Of a stretch of 64,000 nucleotides of DNA, positions 1 to 8,534 are shown piece by piece (within the stretch, counting starts at the first letter, position 1; each line of letters starts with the position of its first letter). The position numbers were made by a program, and so were the translations under genes. Where the stretch lies: NCBI RefSeq assembly GCF_004124315.2, contig NZ_CP096889.1, positions 2,959,001 to 3,023,000 of the forward strand, read 5' to 3'. A model generated the notes under the pieces. The model searched no databases. It worked only from the letters and a program-made list of their open reading frames with translations, and had not been told where the DNA came from. The DNA is from Bacillus cabrialesii. GTDB taxonomy: Bacteria > Bacillota > Bacilli > Bacillales > Bacillaceae.

Positions 1-44
1 GCGACTGCGATGAGTGCAACGCTTAAATAAAGAATAATAATCAT
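1..44 (-). CDS. ytxG: YtxG N-terminus (DUF948 stress protein), partial
   Basis: Only the first 14 codons lie in the window. They read MIIILYLSVALIAV on the minus strand, a hydrophobic N-terminal membrane anchor. An AAGGAGG ribosome site sits seven bases before the ATG. This start, the position just downstream of murC, and the tandem SigB/SigH promoters upstream fit ytxG, first gene of the ytxGHJ general stress operon of B. subtilis. The rest of the protein is outside the window, so the identification relies on the start and on synteny. Confidence 0.85.
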   Translation of the reverse strand, partial: MIIILYLSVALIAV

Positions 45-77
45 CTCAAACCTCCTTGCTGCAGGATATACTGCTGT

Positions 78-102
78 TTACCCGTTTCCTTAAATCCTAA
101 AC
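78..102 (-). promoter_or_regulatory. SigB-type promoter of ytxG
   Basis: On the minus strand, GTTTAG (97-102), 13 bases, then GGGTAA (78-83). This is close to the SigB consensus GTTTAA-N12-15-GGGTAT and lies 34 bases upstream of the ytxG start. SigB control of ytxGHJ is established in B. subtilis. Confidence 0.75.
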
Positions 103-127
103 ATGTATACTGGGCTGTATACATATT

Positions 128-154
128 ATTCTCCGTTATGTAAGAAAATCCTTT
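128..154 (-). promoter_or_regulatory. SigH-type promoter of ytxG
   Basis: On the minus strand, AAAGGATTT (146-154), 11 bases, then GGAGAAT (128-134). Both boxes fit the SigH consensus (RnAGGAwWW / RnnGAAT) and the spacer is standard. It lies upstream of the SigB promoter, giving tandem stress and transition-phase control. Confidence 0.75.
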
Positions 155-176
155 AACAAGCTTTTCCATCAGATAA

Positions 177-204
177 ATAAAAAAGCAGTGAGATCACTGC
201 TTTT
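177..204 (-). terminator. murC terminator
   Basis: Inverted repeat AAAAGCAGTGA (181-191) / TCACTGCTTTT (194-204) followed by T-rich sequence on the minus strand, directly after the murC stop codon. Confidence 0.85.
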
Positions 205-206
205 TA

Positions 207-1505
207 TTATGCCATGACGTTTTCGTAGGCTCTCATATATTTTTGGATATCTCCTGCTCCCATAAAGATGAGAACGGCTTTTTCATGAGCTTTTAAAACA
301 GATGTGTCATCTTCTTCAATCAGCTTCGCATTATGAATTTTTCCTTGCAGGTCGCCGATCGTCAGCTTACCTGCATTTTCCCGGGCTGAGCCGAAAATAT
401 CGCATAAATACACACAATCAGCCCCGCTCAGGCTTTCTGCGAATTCGTCAAGGAATTGCTGCGTCCGCGTAAATGTATGAGGCTGGAATACCGCAACGAT
501 TTCACGATCAGGATATTTCTGTCTTGCCGCTTCAATCGTCACTTTTATTTCTGTCGGGTGATGAGCGTAGTCATCAATCAGCACTTGGTCCCCGAGCTGC
601 TTCTCATTGAATCTGCGTTTGACGCCGCCGAATGATTTGAGGCCATGTTTAATAACGCTGGCATCAATTTCTTCATAATGGCATAACGCAATGACCGCCA
701 ATGAGTTTAATACATTGTGGTGGCCGTACGCCGGAATATAAAACGTATCATAGAATGTATTGCGGACAAATACATCGAAAGTTGTCCCTTCCGTGCTTTT
801 TACGATGTTTCTGGCTTGAAAATCATTTTCTTCTCCCGTGCCGTAGTACACAACCGGGACGTTCGCATGAATTTTCGGCAGATGCTCATCGTCTCCGCAG
901 GCAATAATGCCTTTGTTGACTTGAAGAGCCATCTCTTGGAAAGCGTCAAACACATCGTCAATGCTTGAGAAGTAATCCGGATGATCAAAATCAATGTTCG
1001 TCATGATCGCGTAGTCTGGCTGATAGCTTAAGAAATGGCGGCGGTATTCGCACGCTTCAAACGCAAAGTATTCGCTGTTTTCATTTCCCTGGCCTGTTCC
1101 GTCCCCGATTAAGAAAGACGTCGGTTTGGCGTTTTGGATCACGTGAGCCAATAGACCCGTTGTCGACGTTTTGCCGTGTGCGCCCGTAACGGCAACACTT
1201 GTGAATTTTTTCATATAGTCGCCTAAAAACTTATGATAACGTATCACCGGAATTCCATCAGACATGGCTTTTTCAATTTCAGGATGCGTGTCTGGGAATG
1301 CGTTTCCGGCGATGACTGTCATGCCGGATTTGATATTATCCGCGCTAAAAGGAAGAATGGTAATGTTTCTTTTTTCAAGCGCTGTTTGCGTAAAAATAAA
1401 TTTTTCGATATCCGATCCTTGGACAGTATATCCATTATCATGAAGTATTTGGGCAAGCGGACTCATACCGGTCCCTTTTATTCCAACAAAATGATAAACA
1501 GTCAT
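207..1505 (-). CDS. murC: UDP-N-acetylmuramate--L-alanine ligase MurC
   Basis: Cytoplasmic ATP-dependent ligase that adds L-alanine to UDP-N-acetylmuramic acid, the first peptide step of peptidoglycan precursor synthesis. The 432-residue protein has the normal length. It opens with the UDP-binding loop HFVGIKGTGMSPLA (residues 5-18), carries the Mur ATP-binding P-loop VTGAHGKTSTT near residues 106-116, and has the middle-domain DFDHPDYF motif near residue 173. GGAGGTAC precedes the ATG by six bases. It lies downstream of sftA with 250 bases between them, has its own candidate promoter in that gap, and is followed by a terminator, so it is probably mainly monocistronic. Confidence 0.97.
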   Translation of the reverse strand: MTVYHFVGIKGTGMSPLAQILHDNGYTVQGSDIEKFIFTQTALEKRNITILPFSADNIKSGMTVIAGNAFPDTHPEIEKAMSDGIPVIRYHKFLGDYMKKFTSVAVTGAHGKTSTTGLLAHVIQNAKPTSFLIGDGTGQGNENSEYFAFEACEYRRHFLSYQPDYAIMTNIDFDHPDYFSSIDDVFDAFQEMALQVNKGIIACGDDEHLPKIHANVPVVYYGTGEENDFQARNIVKSTEGTTFDVFVRNTFYDTFYIPAYGHHNVLNSLAVIALCHYEEIDASVIKHGLKSFGGVKRRFNEKQLGDQVLIDDYAHHPTEIKVTIEAARQKYPDREIVAVFQPHTFTRTQQFLDEFAESLSGADCVYLCDIFGSARENAGKLTIGDLQGKIHNAKLIEEDDTSVLKAHEKAVLIFMGAGDIQKYMRAYENVMA

Positions 1506-1721
1506 AATTGTACCTCCAACAAACGTCTATCTGTTCCCCAGTATATGACGCTCATTTCAATTTGCGACCGCGGCGGCTGAAAAGCCGTCCTAAGCGGCGT
1601 ATTTTATATGTTTTGTTATGTTCAGTATCCGGTTATTTCTTTCTGGTTAAACCTAGATATCAAGATTTCTCTATGCTCAATCTGCTGTAAAGCGGCATAG
1701 CTGTTAAATGCTCTAAACACT

Positions 1722-1749
1722 ATCATACCATGTTTGGTGTGAAAATGAA
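1722..1749 (-). promoter_or_regulatory. Candidate SigA promoter for murC
   Basis: On the minus strand, TTCATT (1744-1749), 16 bases, TATGAT (1722-1727). It lies in the 250-base gap between sftA and murC. There is no terminator after sftA, so some read-through into murC is also likely. The 5' leader would be about 210 bases; it contains a small CGGCT/AGCCG hairpin near 1571-1586 but no recognised riboswitch. Confidence 0.5.
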
Positions 1750-1755
1750 CCTATA

Positions 1756-4638
1756 TTATTCGTTTATTAAATCACTTGCTGTGATCAGCACCTCACGAGG
1801 CTTGCTTCCTTTTGCCTCAGAGATCATGCCTTCCGCTTCCATCATATCGATCAGCCTCGCCGCGCGATTGTATCCGATTCTGAATCTTCTTTGCAGGCTT
1901 GAAGTGCTCGCGCTGTTTTGCTCAACAACAAACTCACACGCTTCGTAAAACAGTTCATCCTCTTCTTTCAGGGCTGATCCTTGTCTTACAAGCTCTTCTT
2001 GTTCAAATAAATAGGTTGGCGGCATTTGGTTTCTGACGTGGGAAACGACACGGTCGATTTCACGGTCCGACACAAAGTTACCTTGAAGACGGACTGGTTT
2101 TCCCGAGCCGTTTTCTAAAAAGAGCATGTCCCCTTTCCCGAGAAGCTTTTCCGCACCGGCTATGTCTATGATCGTCCGGGAATCAACCTGGCTTGAAACA
2201 GAAAATGCGATTCTCGTCGGGATATTCGCCTTAATCAGGCCGGTAATAACATCGACTGACGGCCGCTGAGTTGCGACAAGCAGATGGATTCCGCAAGCTC
2301 TGGCTTTTTGGGCGATCCGCGCAATGCTCTCTTCCACATCGTTTGGGGCAACCATCATCAAATCAGCAAGCTCATCGATAACCACCACTAAATACGGCAG
2401 CTTTTCGCCAGTTTGGTGATCAGCCGTTAATTGGTTAAAGCGGTCAATGTCGCGGACGCCTGAATGGGCAAACAGCTCATAGCGGCGCTCCATTTCCTCA
2501 ACCACCCACTTTAAAGCAGCCGTAGCCGCTTTGGCGTCGGTAATGACCGGGCTGACGAGATGAGGAATTTTATTGTAAGGGGCCAGCTCTACCATTTTCG
2601 GATCAATCAAAAGCACCTTTACTTCACTCGGATCGGCTTTATAAAGCAGACTGACCAATATTGTATTGATACAAACGCTTTTTCCCGATCCCGTAGCGCC
2701 GGCAATCAAGCCATGCGGCATTTTCTTTAAGTCTATAACGACAGGGTTTCCCGAGATATCCAATCCCAGCGCAGCCGTGAGAGGTGACTTGCTTGTCCTA
2801 AAGGCTGAGCTGCGAATCATCTGGCGCAAGTCAACCACCTTGCTCGCGCGGTTCGGCACTTCTATTCCGATTGTGTTTTTCCCCGGAATCGGCGCTTCAA
2901 TCCGAATATCTCTTGCAGACAGGCTGAGCTTAATATCATCAGACAAGTTGGTGATTTTATTCACCTTTACGCCCGGTTCAGGATGCACTTCGAATCTTGT
3001 GACAGAAGGCCCCTGGGTCACATGGACCACATTGGCGCGGACATTGAAATTTTTCAGGGTCAAATCAAGAAGCTGACGCTGGTCTTCGATCCAGCCAGTA
3101 TCGTCTTGAACTTGTGCTGGCGGGACATCAAGCAGTGCGACATTCGGAAACACATAGCTGCCGCGGCGTTCCTCTGCTTTTTGCTGTTTATGCGTATCTC
3201 TTTTCAGCATCATGACGTTAAAAGGAACGGACGGACCTTTTTGAGGAGATGCGCTCTGTTCAGTTCGTTTCTCCTGCATGACAGGCCTTTTTTGCGGCTC
3301 CTCTATAGCTGCATATGTTTCGTTTTCATGAATGTCCTGCCGGTTTTCATGGGCTTCAGAAAACGGTCTGGAAACCTGTTCCAAGCGATCATCTTGCTCC
3401 AGCTCTGCATGCCCATCTGGCTGAACGTCTATCTTCGTGTCTTCAGCTTCTCCCGGGAGGTCGGCCTGATTGTTTATTATGCTGTCTGATGGTTCATCTG
3501 ATTCTTTGGCCTCAGTTTCTGCTTGAACCAGAGCCTCAGATGCTGATTGCTCGTGATCTGTAAATAAGGAAGGCACTTCCTGTTGAATTTCCATTTGTTC
3601 TTCTTGAACAGACGGGGTCTCAGCAGCTTCTGCCGCGATTGCGTGATGATTGTTTACTATGGTGTCGAATGGCTCTTCTGATTTTTCCGCCTCAGATACT
3701 GCCACTCTCAGAGACTCTGGTGCTGTTTGCTCTTCATCATGTTCAGCGCGGAAGACAGGCTCTGCTGCTTTCTCTGGCTGTTGCTCCCTTTGTTCTTCTT
3801 GAATTTCAGCAACTGCAGGCATAGTGTCTTCATGGCTTATCTCACTGCCTGAACGGTCTTTTTGTGCGTCAGCTACTGTATCTGTCAGTGTCTCATGTGC
3901 TGTTTGCTCTTCATTTGGTTCAGCAGAAAAGAAAGACGTCTCTTTTTCCGGCAGCTGAATGCCCGTGCCTGACAGCTCTTCTGCTGGGCGCTGTGCCAGC
4001 GCTTCTTCACGCCCTGTAGCCGTTTCGTTAAAATCGCGAGAAGGCTGTTCTTCAAATTGGGTATTCGGGAAGAAAGGCTCTTCTTTTACGTGCTGCTTCG
4101 GTCTGTCTGGAGCAGGATAGCCGCGCTCACGTTCGATCTCTTCTGACAGCAGTGTTACCTTCTCTTTTTCAAATTTGTCCGGTGCCTTCAAAGTTTCAGA
4201 AGACTGTTTCGGCACATCCTTTTTGACGGATGGCTTTTGATTGAATCCATATATTGGCGAAGGGATATTTGTCGGTTTAAACGGTTTCTTCGCCGGCTCT
4301 GATGTTTGATATGTATGCTGCTCTTTTTCATTTTTCGGATGTTCTCTGTATGGTGCGGCGCTTGGACGAGGCGCGGATTTCGGTTCGTCCGAAGGTGCGC
4401 GGCGCCTTCTTAAGTCTTGATTTTGGTATCCGTCAGGCACGACTGGAAAACGGAACTTGCCTTTTGGATATTCATAATATATTTTAGGATCTTCCAATCT
4501 TTTTAATTGTCCTTCAGGATGATGTTGATGTACTTCTTGCTGCTGCGGAATTTGAGCGGGTTTCGGTTTTGTCTCCCGTTCATTATCCTCTTCACTCTCG
4601 CCTAAAAACAAATCAAAAAATTTATGAAGCCAACTCAT
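1756..4638 (-). CDS. sftA: SftA, soluble FtsK/SpoIIIE-type DNA translocase
   Basis: Septum-associated DNA translocase that clears chromosomal DNA from the closing division septum. It has 960 residues. The N-terminus (1-20) is a short amphipathic segment, not the four membrane spans of SpoIIIE, as expected for the soluble paralogue. Residues about 30-480 form a long charged, Pro/Glu/Gln-rich linker with degenerate tandem repeats (see findings). The motor follows: Walker A GATGSGKS at 647-654, Walker B LLIDPK near 683, a second acidic motif VVIDELADL, and a C-terminal gamma winged helix (about 890-960) of the type that reads DNA polarity sequences. It has its own promoter upstream. Earlier name ytpT. 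Confidence 0.95.
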   Translation of the reverse strand: MSWLHKFFDLFLGESEEDNERETKPKPAQIPQQQEVHQHHPEGQLKRLEDPKIYYEYPKGKFRFPVVPDGYQNQDLRRRRAPSDEPKSAPRPSAAPYREHPKNEKEQHTYQTSEPAKKPFKPTNIPSPIYGFNQKPSVKKDVPKQSSETLKAPDKFEKEKVTLLSEEIERERGYPAPDRPKQHVKEEPFFPNTQFEEQPSRDFNETATGREEALAQRPAEELSGTGIQLPEKETSFFSAEPNEEQTAHETLTDTVADAQKDRSGSEISHEDTMPAVAEIQEEQREQQPEKAAEPVFRAEHDEEQTAPESLRVAVSEAEKSEEPFDTIVNNHHAIAAEAAETPSVQEEQMEIQQEVPSLFTDHEQSASEALVQAETEAKESDEPSDSIINNQADLPGEAEDTKIDVQPDGHAELEQDDRLEQVSRPFSEAHENRQDIHENETYAAIEEPQKRPVMQEKRTEQSASPQKGPSVPFNVMMLKRDTHKQQKAEERRGSYVFPNVALLDVPPAQVQDDTGWIEDQRQLLDLTLKNFNVRANVVHVTQGPSVTRFEVHPEPGVKVNKITNLSDDIKLSLSARDIRIEAPIPGKNTIGIEVPNRASKVVDLRQMIRSSAFRTSKSPLTAALGLDISGNPVVIDLKKMPHGLIAGATGSGKSVCINTILVSLLYKADPSEVKVLLIDPKMVELAPYNKIPHLVSPVITDAKAATAALKWVVEEMERRYELFAHSGVRDIDRFNQLTADHQTGEKLPYLVVVIDELADLMMVAPNDVEESIARIAQKARACGIHLLVATQRPSVDVITGLIKANIPTRIAFSVSSQVDSRTIIDIAGAEKLLGKGDMLFLENGSGKPVRLQGNFVSDREIDRVVSHVRNQMPPTYLFEQEELVRQGSALKEEDELFYEACEFVVEQNSASTSSLQRRFRIGYNRAARLIDMMEAEGMISEAKGSKPREVLITASDLINE

Positions 4639-4680
4639 AATTTATCTCTAACTCCCTTATAGTTTTCTGGGACGGTTTTT

Positions 4681-4709
4681 AGTATACCACTGCTGGTCGG
4701 CCCAGAAAA
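4681..4709 (-). promoter_or_regulatory. Candidate SigA promoter for sftA
   Basis: On the minus strand, TTTTCT (4704-4709), 17 bases, TATACT (4681-4686), about 40 bases before the sftA start. The -10 is strong and the -35 is weak. Confidence 0.55.
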
Positions 4710-4729
4710 GATTAAGCTATCAGCAAAAC

Positions 4730-4759
4730 AAAGCCGCTAAACAGGGGCTTAGCGGCTTT
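4730..4759 (-). terminator. Terminator of the ytpPQR operon
   Basis: Stem AAAGCCGCTAA (4730-4740) / TTAGCGGCTTT (4749-4759) with a short T-rich tail on the minus strand, between ytpR and the sftA promoter. Confidence 0.8.
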
Positions 4760-4796
4760 TCACATGATTCGTTTTTTTTGGCGGCTTTATGGGAGT

Positions 4797-5402
4797 CTAA
4801 AACTGAAATGCGTCTCCCGCCTCATAATCTCCTTCTAACACAAGGATTCCTTTTTCAGCAGGGGCATCCGGCAAAGCAAGCTCTTTCGCTGAGCAGATCA
4901 TTCCGCTAGACGGAACGCCGCGAAGCTCTGCATCCTTAATGACAAGTCCGCTTGGCATCACGGCGCCGACTTTGGCAACGACAACTTTTTGTCCTTGATC
5001 AACGTTTGGCGCGCCGCAGACGATCTGAAGCGTTTCTTCTCCTACATTGACTTTACATACGCTTAATTTATCCGCATTCGGATGTTTTTCTTTTGATTCC
5101 ACGTATCCCACAACAAACTTCGGAGATAAATCAACGACCAATGTCTCTTCTACGCCGTTTCTGCTTAAAGTCTCATTCACATCTTGCACGAATGTTTCTG
5201 AAAGCGACACAGGGCCGTTTTCATCGAGAGTCAAGTAAGAAGACGCGTTAAAAATATTGAAGCCCGTTGTTTCCTTTGTTTCGTTATGAAAAATTTTGAC
5301 GACGTCGCCGTGTTTTTCATAGCCTATTTGTTCGCGTGTCACATCTTGAAGAGAGATCAGGAGCGTGTCTCCCACACCTTCTTTATTATAAAAAGCGTTC
5401 AT
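4797..5402 (-). CDS. ytpR: YtpR, tRNA-binding domain protein
   Basis: 201 residues. The C-terminal half (about 90-200) is an EMAPII/Arc1-type tRNA-binding OB fold, recognisable from the stretch VGYVESKEKHPNADKL followed by VCGAPNVDQGQKVVVA. The N-terminal half has the DUF4479 type found in this family. It resembles the N-terminal domain of bacterial PheT, but a synthetase core is absent, so it is a stand-alone tRNA-binding protein of unknown cellular role. It is the last gene of ytpP-ytpQ-ytpR, starting 15 bases after ytpQ, with AAAGGATT as ribosome site. Confidence 0.93.
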   Translation of the reverse strand: MNAFYNKEGVGDTLLISLQDVTREQIGYEKHGDVVKIFHNETKETTGFNIFNASSYLTLDENGPVSLSETFVQDVNETLSRNGVEETLVVDLSPKFVVGYVESKEKHPNADKLSVCKVNVGEETLQIVCGAPNVDQGQKVVVAKVGAVMPSGLVIKDAELRGVPSSGMICSAKELALPDAPAEKGILVLEGDYEAGDAFQF

Positions 5403-5417
5403 AAGTAAAAATCCTTT

Positions 5418-6227
5418 CTAATCCTTTTTCGGACGGCTTTTCGCCAGGATAAACACCGGCTCCAGCTTTCCTTCATTGTACAAAAATGAAAGGGCGGTAA
5501 TCGGAACGGTGCCGCCTGCAAAAAAGCTCATCGACATTTGTCCTAAAATATCATACCCTGATTCATTCCGGATGTCAGCAAGAATCAGAACGTCCTGATG
5601 CGGAACGGAGATCGCCAGCTCCCCTTCTGCACGCTGCTTGTACTCATTTAAAATCGCTTCGTTCAGAATCCGGCTGGCGTCGTAACCGTCGTTTGCCCTG
5701 AAGAAATAAAAGAAATTGCCGGCAACCGTGTCCTCTTTGACAACCGTCGGCAGGGAACGGAGATTAAATGCAGCCGTCTCTCTGATCCGCTCTTTTGTCC
5801 AGTTTTCTTTCTCAAGCATGCGCTGATCAATTAAACGGTAGGTTTTCCCGAGATCAAGCGCGTAATAAATTCTTGTCTCTGCGGTATGATCGTCATAAAT
5901 GAGCGGAATATCTTCGCTGGACTTATCCGGGAAAGAGGTCGAGCGGATAACCGGATAAATGCGGCTTTCTTTTCCGGTCATTTCCTGGGCGTTCCCTTCC
6001 ATTGCCGTCATCGCTTCGGAGACATAGTACACAATCTCATCAATAGCTTCATCTTTTTTCAGTTCCCATTTTGCAATAATCGGCGGGAGGTCGAGTGTAA
6101 TTCCTTTTTTGGTCGTTTGATCCTCAACACGGAGGGTGTCTTTTTCTCTGTCAAACAGAAAGGAGCGATTCTCGTGCTGAAGGCGCTGTTTCAGAATATC
6201 TGACAGCTTCCTTGAGGTCATTTTCAA
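5418..6227 (-). CDS. ytpQ: YtpQ, DUF1444 (UPF0354) protein
   Basis: 269 residues, soluble, with no signal peptide or membrane span. It belongs to the conserved Firmicutes DUF1444 family, whose function is unknown. The start is TTG: the AAAGGAGG ribosome site is eight bases before TTG 6227 but 14 before the next in-frame ATG. It lies between ytpP (thioredoxin-like, 14 bases upstream) and ytpR, and the three genes appear to form one transcript. Confidence 0.92.
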   Translation of the reverse strand: MKMTSRKLSDILKQRLQHENRSFLFDREKDTLRVEDQTTKKGITLDLPPIIAKWELKKDEAIDEIVYYVSEAMTAMEGNAQEMTGKESRIYPVIRSTSFPDKSSEDIPLIYDDHTAETRIYYALDLGKTYRLIDQRMLEKENWTKERIRETAAFNLRSLPTVVKEDTVAGNFFYFFRANDGYDASRILNEAILNEYKQRAEGELAISVPHQDVLILADIRNESGYDILGQMSMSFFAGGTVPITALSFLYNEGKLEPVFILAKSRPKKD

Positions 6228-6241
6228 ACCGATGTCCTCCT

Positions 6242-6565
6242 TTACGCTTTAGCGAGAGAGTCTGTTAAAAACTGTTCAATTTCTTCTTTTGTTTTGCGGT
6301 CTTTGCTCACAAAACGATTTACTTCTTTTCCTTCATGAAACACCACAAAGCTTGGGATTCCGTAAATTTCCCACTCTGCACATGTATCAATGAATTTGTC
6401 GCGGTCTACGTAGTAGTAAGTGAATTCTGGGAAGTTCGCTTCCAGTTCAGGCAGAAAAGGCTCTACAAAACGGCAATCCGGGCACCAGTCGGCTGAAAAC
6501 ATAAAGACAGCCCAATCATCCTTTACCGCTTTTTCCAGCTCTTGAGTTGATTCAATTTTTTTCAT
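6242..6565 (-). CDS. ytpP: YtpP, thioredoxin-like protein
   Basis: 107 residues, the length of a single thioredoxin domain. The active site is WCPDC (about residues 27-31), a CxxC redox pair with Pro-Asp in place of the Gly-Pro of thioredoxin, and the cis-proline loop is YGIPSFVVF near residue 69. Probably a cytoplasmic thiol-disulfide oxidoreductase; the partner is not known. First gene of the ytpPQR operon, with GGAGGG before the ATG. Confidence 0.93.
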   Translation of the reverse strand: MKKIESTQELEKAVKDDWAVFMFSADWCPDCRFVEPFLPELEANFPEFTYYYVDRDKFIDTCAEWEIYGIPSFVVFHEGKEVNRFVSKDRKTKEEIEQFLTDSLAKA

Positions 6566-6626
6566 TTTATATCCCTCCAGTTGTTTATGTTCTTACATGT
6601 TGGTATATCGATACTCGTCCATTTGG

Positions 6627-6635
6627 ATCATACCA
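6627..6635 (-). promoter_or_regulatory. Extended -10 promoter of ytpPQR
   Basis: TGGTATGAT on the minus strand (TGn plus TATGAT), 62 bases before ytpP. No good -35 box is visible, as often with extended -10 promoters. Confidence 0.5.
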
Positions 6636-6736
6636 AACTGCTTGCGGCAAAACCACTTATATGCAACGAATGAATATGTAAGATTAGCTTTCCCATTATC
6701 ATTATCATATTTTATTTGCATTATCAAGCTCGTTTC

Positions 6737-6762
6737 GTTTAACATCGTGTACATGAGGGTAA
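6737..6762 (+). promoter_or_regulatory. SigB-type promoter of ytoQ
   Basis: GTTTAA (6737-6742), a perfect SigB -35, then 14 bases and GGGTAA (6757-6762), one mismatch from the SigB -10. It lies 37 bases before ytoQ, and I see no competing SigA promoter as good. Confidence 0.65.
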
Positions 6763-6799
6763 AATTTACAGATGGACATACATAAGGAGGGATTTTAGT

Positions 6800-7246
6800 A
6801 TGGAGTTTATCGTCTATTTAGCAGGAGAAATCCACAGCAATTGGCGCGAGGAAATCAAAGAGAAAACAAAATCGCTGAAGCTGCCGATTACGTTTGTCGG
6901 CCCGATGGAAAATCATGACCGATCAGACAATATCGGAGAAGAAATTATGGGCGTTCAGCCAAATGCCATTTTGAAGGATGACAAAGCCTCTGACATGAAC
7001 AACTTCAGAACCGCCGTCCTGATGAATAAAGCCGACTTTGTGATCGCCCTGTTTGGCGAAAAATACAAACAATGGAACACGGCAATGGATGCATCATATG
7101 CGATCGCAAAAGGAAAACCCCTGATTATCATCCGGCCGGAATCGCTCCATCATCCTTTAAAAGAGCTTTCCAACAAAGCGAATATCACGGTTGAAACCGT
7201 AAACCAAGCCATCAAGGCCCTTTCCTATGTTTTTGAAACAGAATAA
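6800..7246 (+). CDS. ytoQ: YtoQ family protein
   Basis: 148 residues. Member of the YtoQ family, which resembles nucleoside 2-deoxyribosyltransferases in fold. The N-terminus IVYLAGEIHSNWREEI fits the nucleotide-binding start of that superfamily (compare the FLAG motif), and NKADFVIALFGEKYKQWN provides the later conserved region. The reaction is unknown. The ribosome site AAGGAGGG is seven bases before the ATG. The gene stands alone between divergent ytpP and convergent ytoP, behind a SigB-like promoter, so a stress role is possible but inferred. Confidence 0.9.
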   Translation: MEFIVYLAGEIHSNWREEIKEKTKSLKLPITFVGPMENHDRSDNIGEEIMGVQPNAILKDDKASDMNNFRTAVLMNKADFVIALFGEKYKQWNTAMDASYAIAKGKPLIIIRPESLHHPLKELSNKANITVETVNQAIKALSYVFETE

Positions 7247-7293
7247 GAAAAAAGCTTGTCGATCCGGGCTTACATCCCTGTTCAACAAGCTTT
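7245..7293 (-). terminator. ytoP terminator
   Basis: Stem AAAGCTTGT (7251-7259) / ACAAGCTTT (7285-7293) with a long loop that contains its own GGG/CCC pairing. The T-run lies on the minus strand, so it mainly ends ytoP transcripts; it starts at the ytoQ stop codon. Confidence 0.75.
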
Positions 7294-7302
7294 CATGACG
7301 GC

Positions 7303-8376
7303 CTACATATTTTCTTTAATCGCGTCCACCGTCTGCTTATCGCAGGCTGTCACAAGTTTGATAAGCATTTCTTTCGCGGCAGCATAATCATCAATATGAA
7401 TGATAGATGCGTTCGTATGAATGTAGCGGGAACAAATCCCGATAACCGCTGAAGGAACGCCGCTGTTCGAAATATGGACTCTGCCCGCATCTGTTCCCCC
7501 GCCTGAAACGAAATATTGATATGGAATATCATGTGTTTCCGCCATATCAAGCACAAATTCTCTCATTCCGCGGTGCATGACTGTCGTTCTGTCAAGAATG
7601 CGGAGCAAAAAGCCCTTTCCAAGCTGGCCAAATTCATTTTTGTCACCGCTCATATCGTTTGCCGGGCTGGCGTCAAGCGCGAAAAACAAGTCCGGTTTAA
7701 TCATATGAGAAGCCGTCTGCGCGCCTCTCAGCCCCACTTCTTCCTGTACCGTTGCACCCGCATAGAGCGTGTTCGGAAGTTCTGTTCCGTGCAATTCCTT
7801 CAAAAGCTCAATGCTCAAGCCGCATCCATACCGGTTATCCCACGCCTTTGATAAAATTTTCTTTTCATTCGCCATCGTCGTAAACGGGCAGACAGGCACA
7901 ATCTGCTGTCCCGGTTTTATGCCGATTTTGATAGCGTCTTCCTTATCATCCGCTCCGATATCGATCATCATGTTTTTGATATCCATCGGGCGATTTCGCT
8001 GAGCATCTGTCAGCAGATGCGGCGGTATGCTTGAAATCACACCCGGAACCGGCCCGTTATCTGTTTGAATTTCAACTCGCTGTGCAAGCAGCACCTGGCT
8101 CCACCAGCCCCCGAGCGTCTGGAATCTGAGCAGCCCGTTGTCTGTAATGGATGTGACCATGAAGCCGACTTCATCCATATGCCCGGCAACCATGATTCTC
8201 GGTGCGCCCTCTTCGCCTTTTCTGACTCCGAAAACACTTCCCAGTCTGTCCTGAACGATGTCATCGGCATATTTGGAAAGCTCCTGCTTCATAAAAGCAC
8301 GAACCTGATGCTCATTGCCCGGCGCGCCGGGCAGCTGCGTCAGTGTTTGGAAAAGCGCTTTCGTTTCTTGATTCAT
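7303..8376 (-). CDS. ytoP: YtoP, M42 family metallo-aminopeptidase
   Basis: 357 residues, the normal length for the M42 (glutamyl aminopeptidase / deblocking aminopeptidase) family, sometimes annotated as endoglucanase by old homology. The metal-site motifs are present in order: AGHMDEVGF (His and catalytic Asp, near 65-73), AWDNRYGC (bridging Asp, near 179), TVQEEVGLRG (Glu-Glu, near 210) and ALDASPAND (Asp, near 233), plus a distal HTNAS histidine. It probably trims peptides in the cytoplasm. Single gene, convergent with ytoQ. Confidence 0.93.
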   Translation of the reverse strand: MNQETKALFQTLTQLPGAPGNEHQVRAFMKQELSKYADDIVQDRLGSVFGVRKGEEGAPRIMVAGHMDEVGFMVTSITDNGLLRFQTLGGWWSQVLLAQRVEIQTDNGPVPGVISSIPPHLLTDAQRNRPMDIKNMMIDIGADDKEDAIKIGIKPGQQIVPVCPFTTMANEKKILSKAWDNRYGCGLSIELLKELHGTELPNTLYAGATVQEEVGLRGAQTASHMIKPDLFFALDASPANDMSGDKNEFGQLGKGFLLRILDRTTVMHRGMREFVLDMAETHDIPYQYFVSGGGTDAGRVHISNSGVPSAVIGICSRYIHTNASIIHIDDYAAAKEMLIKLVTACDKQTVDAIKENM

Positions 8377-8473
8377 GTTTTCCCCTCATTTCTATGTAGT
8401 CCTTTTATTTTATTAGAAAAAATTCAGTTTTCCAAGCACCATGGACGAATCTGCTCGAACAGCCGCGTATTGC

Positions 8474-8502
8474 TTAACAGGATTTGGCGGTTTCTGTATA
8501 AT
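8474..8502 (+). promoter_or_regulatory. SigA promoter of ytzB
   Basis: TTAACA (8474-8479), 17 bases, TATAAT (8497-8502). A near-consensus promoter with a very short leader before ytzB at 8535. Confidence 0.8.
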
Positions 8503-8534
8503 GAAAAGTACGATCAACCAGGAGGTGCTTTATT

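Noticed and set aside
2666..3489. Long plus-strand open frames opposite sftA (136 and 168 codons)
   Set aside because: They mirror the codon bias of sftA, have no ribosome sites, and the translations are low-complexity Cys/Phe/Leu-rich shadows.
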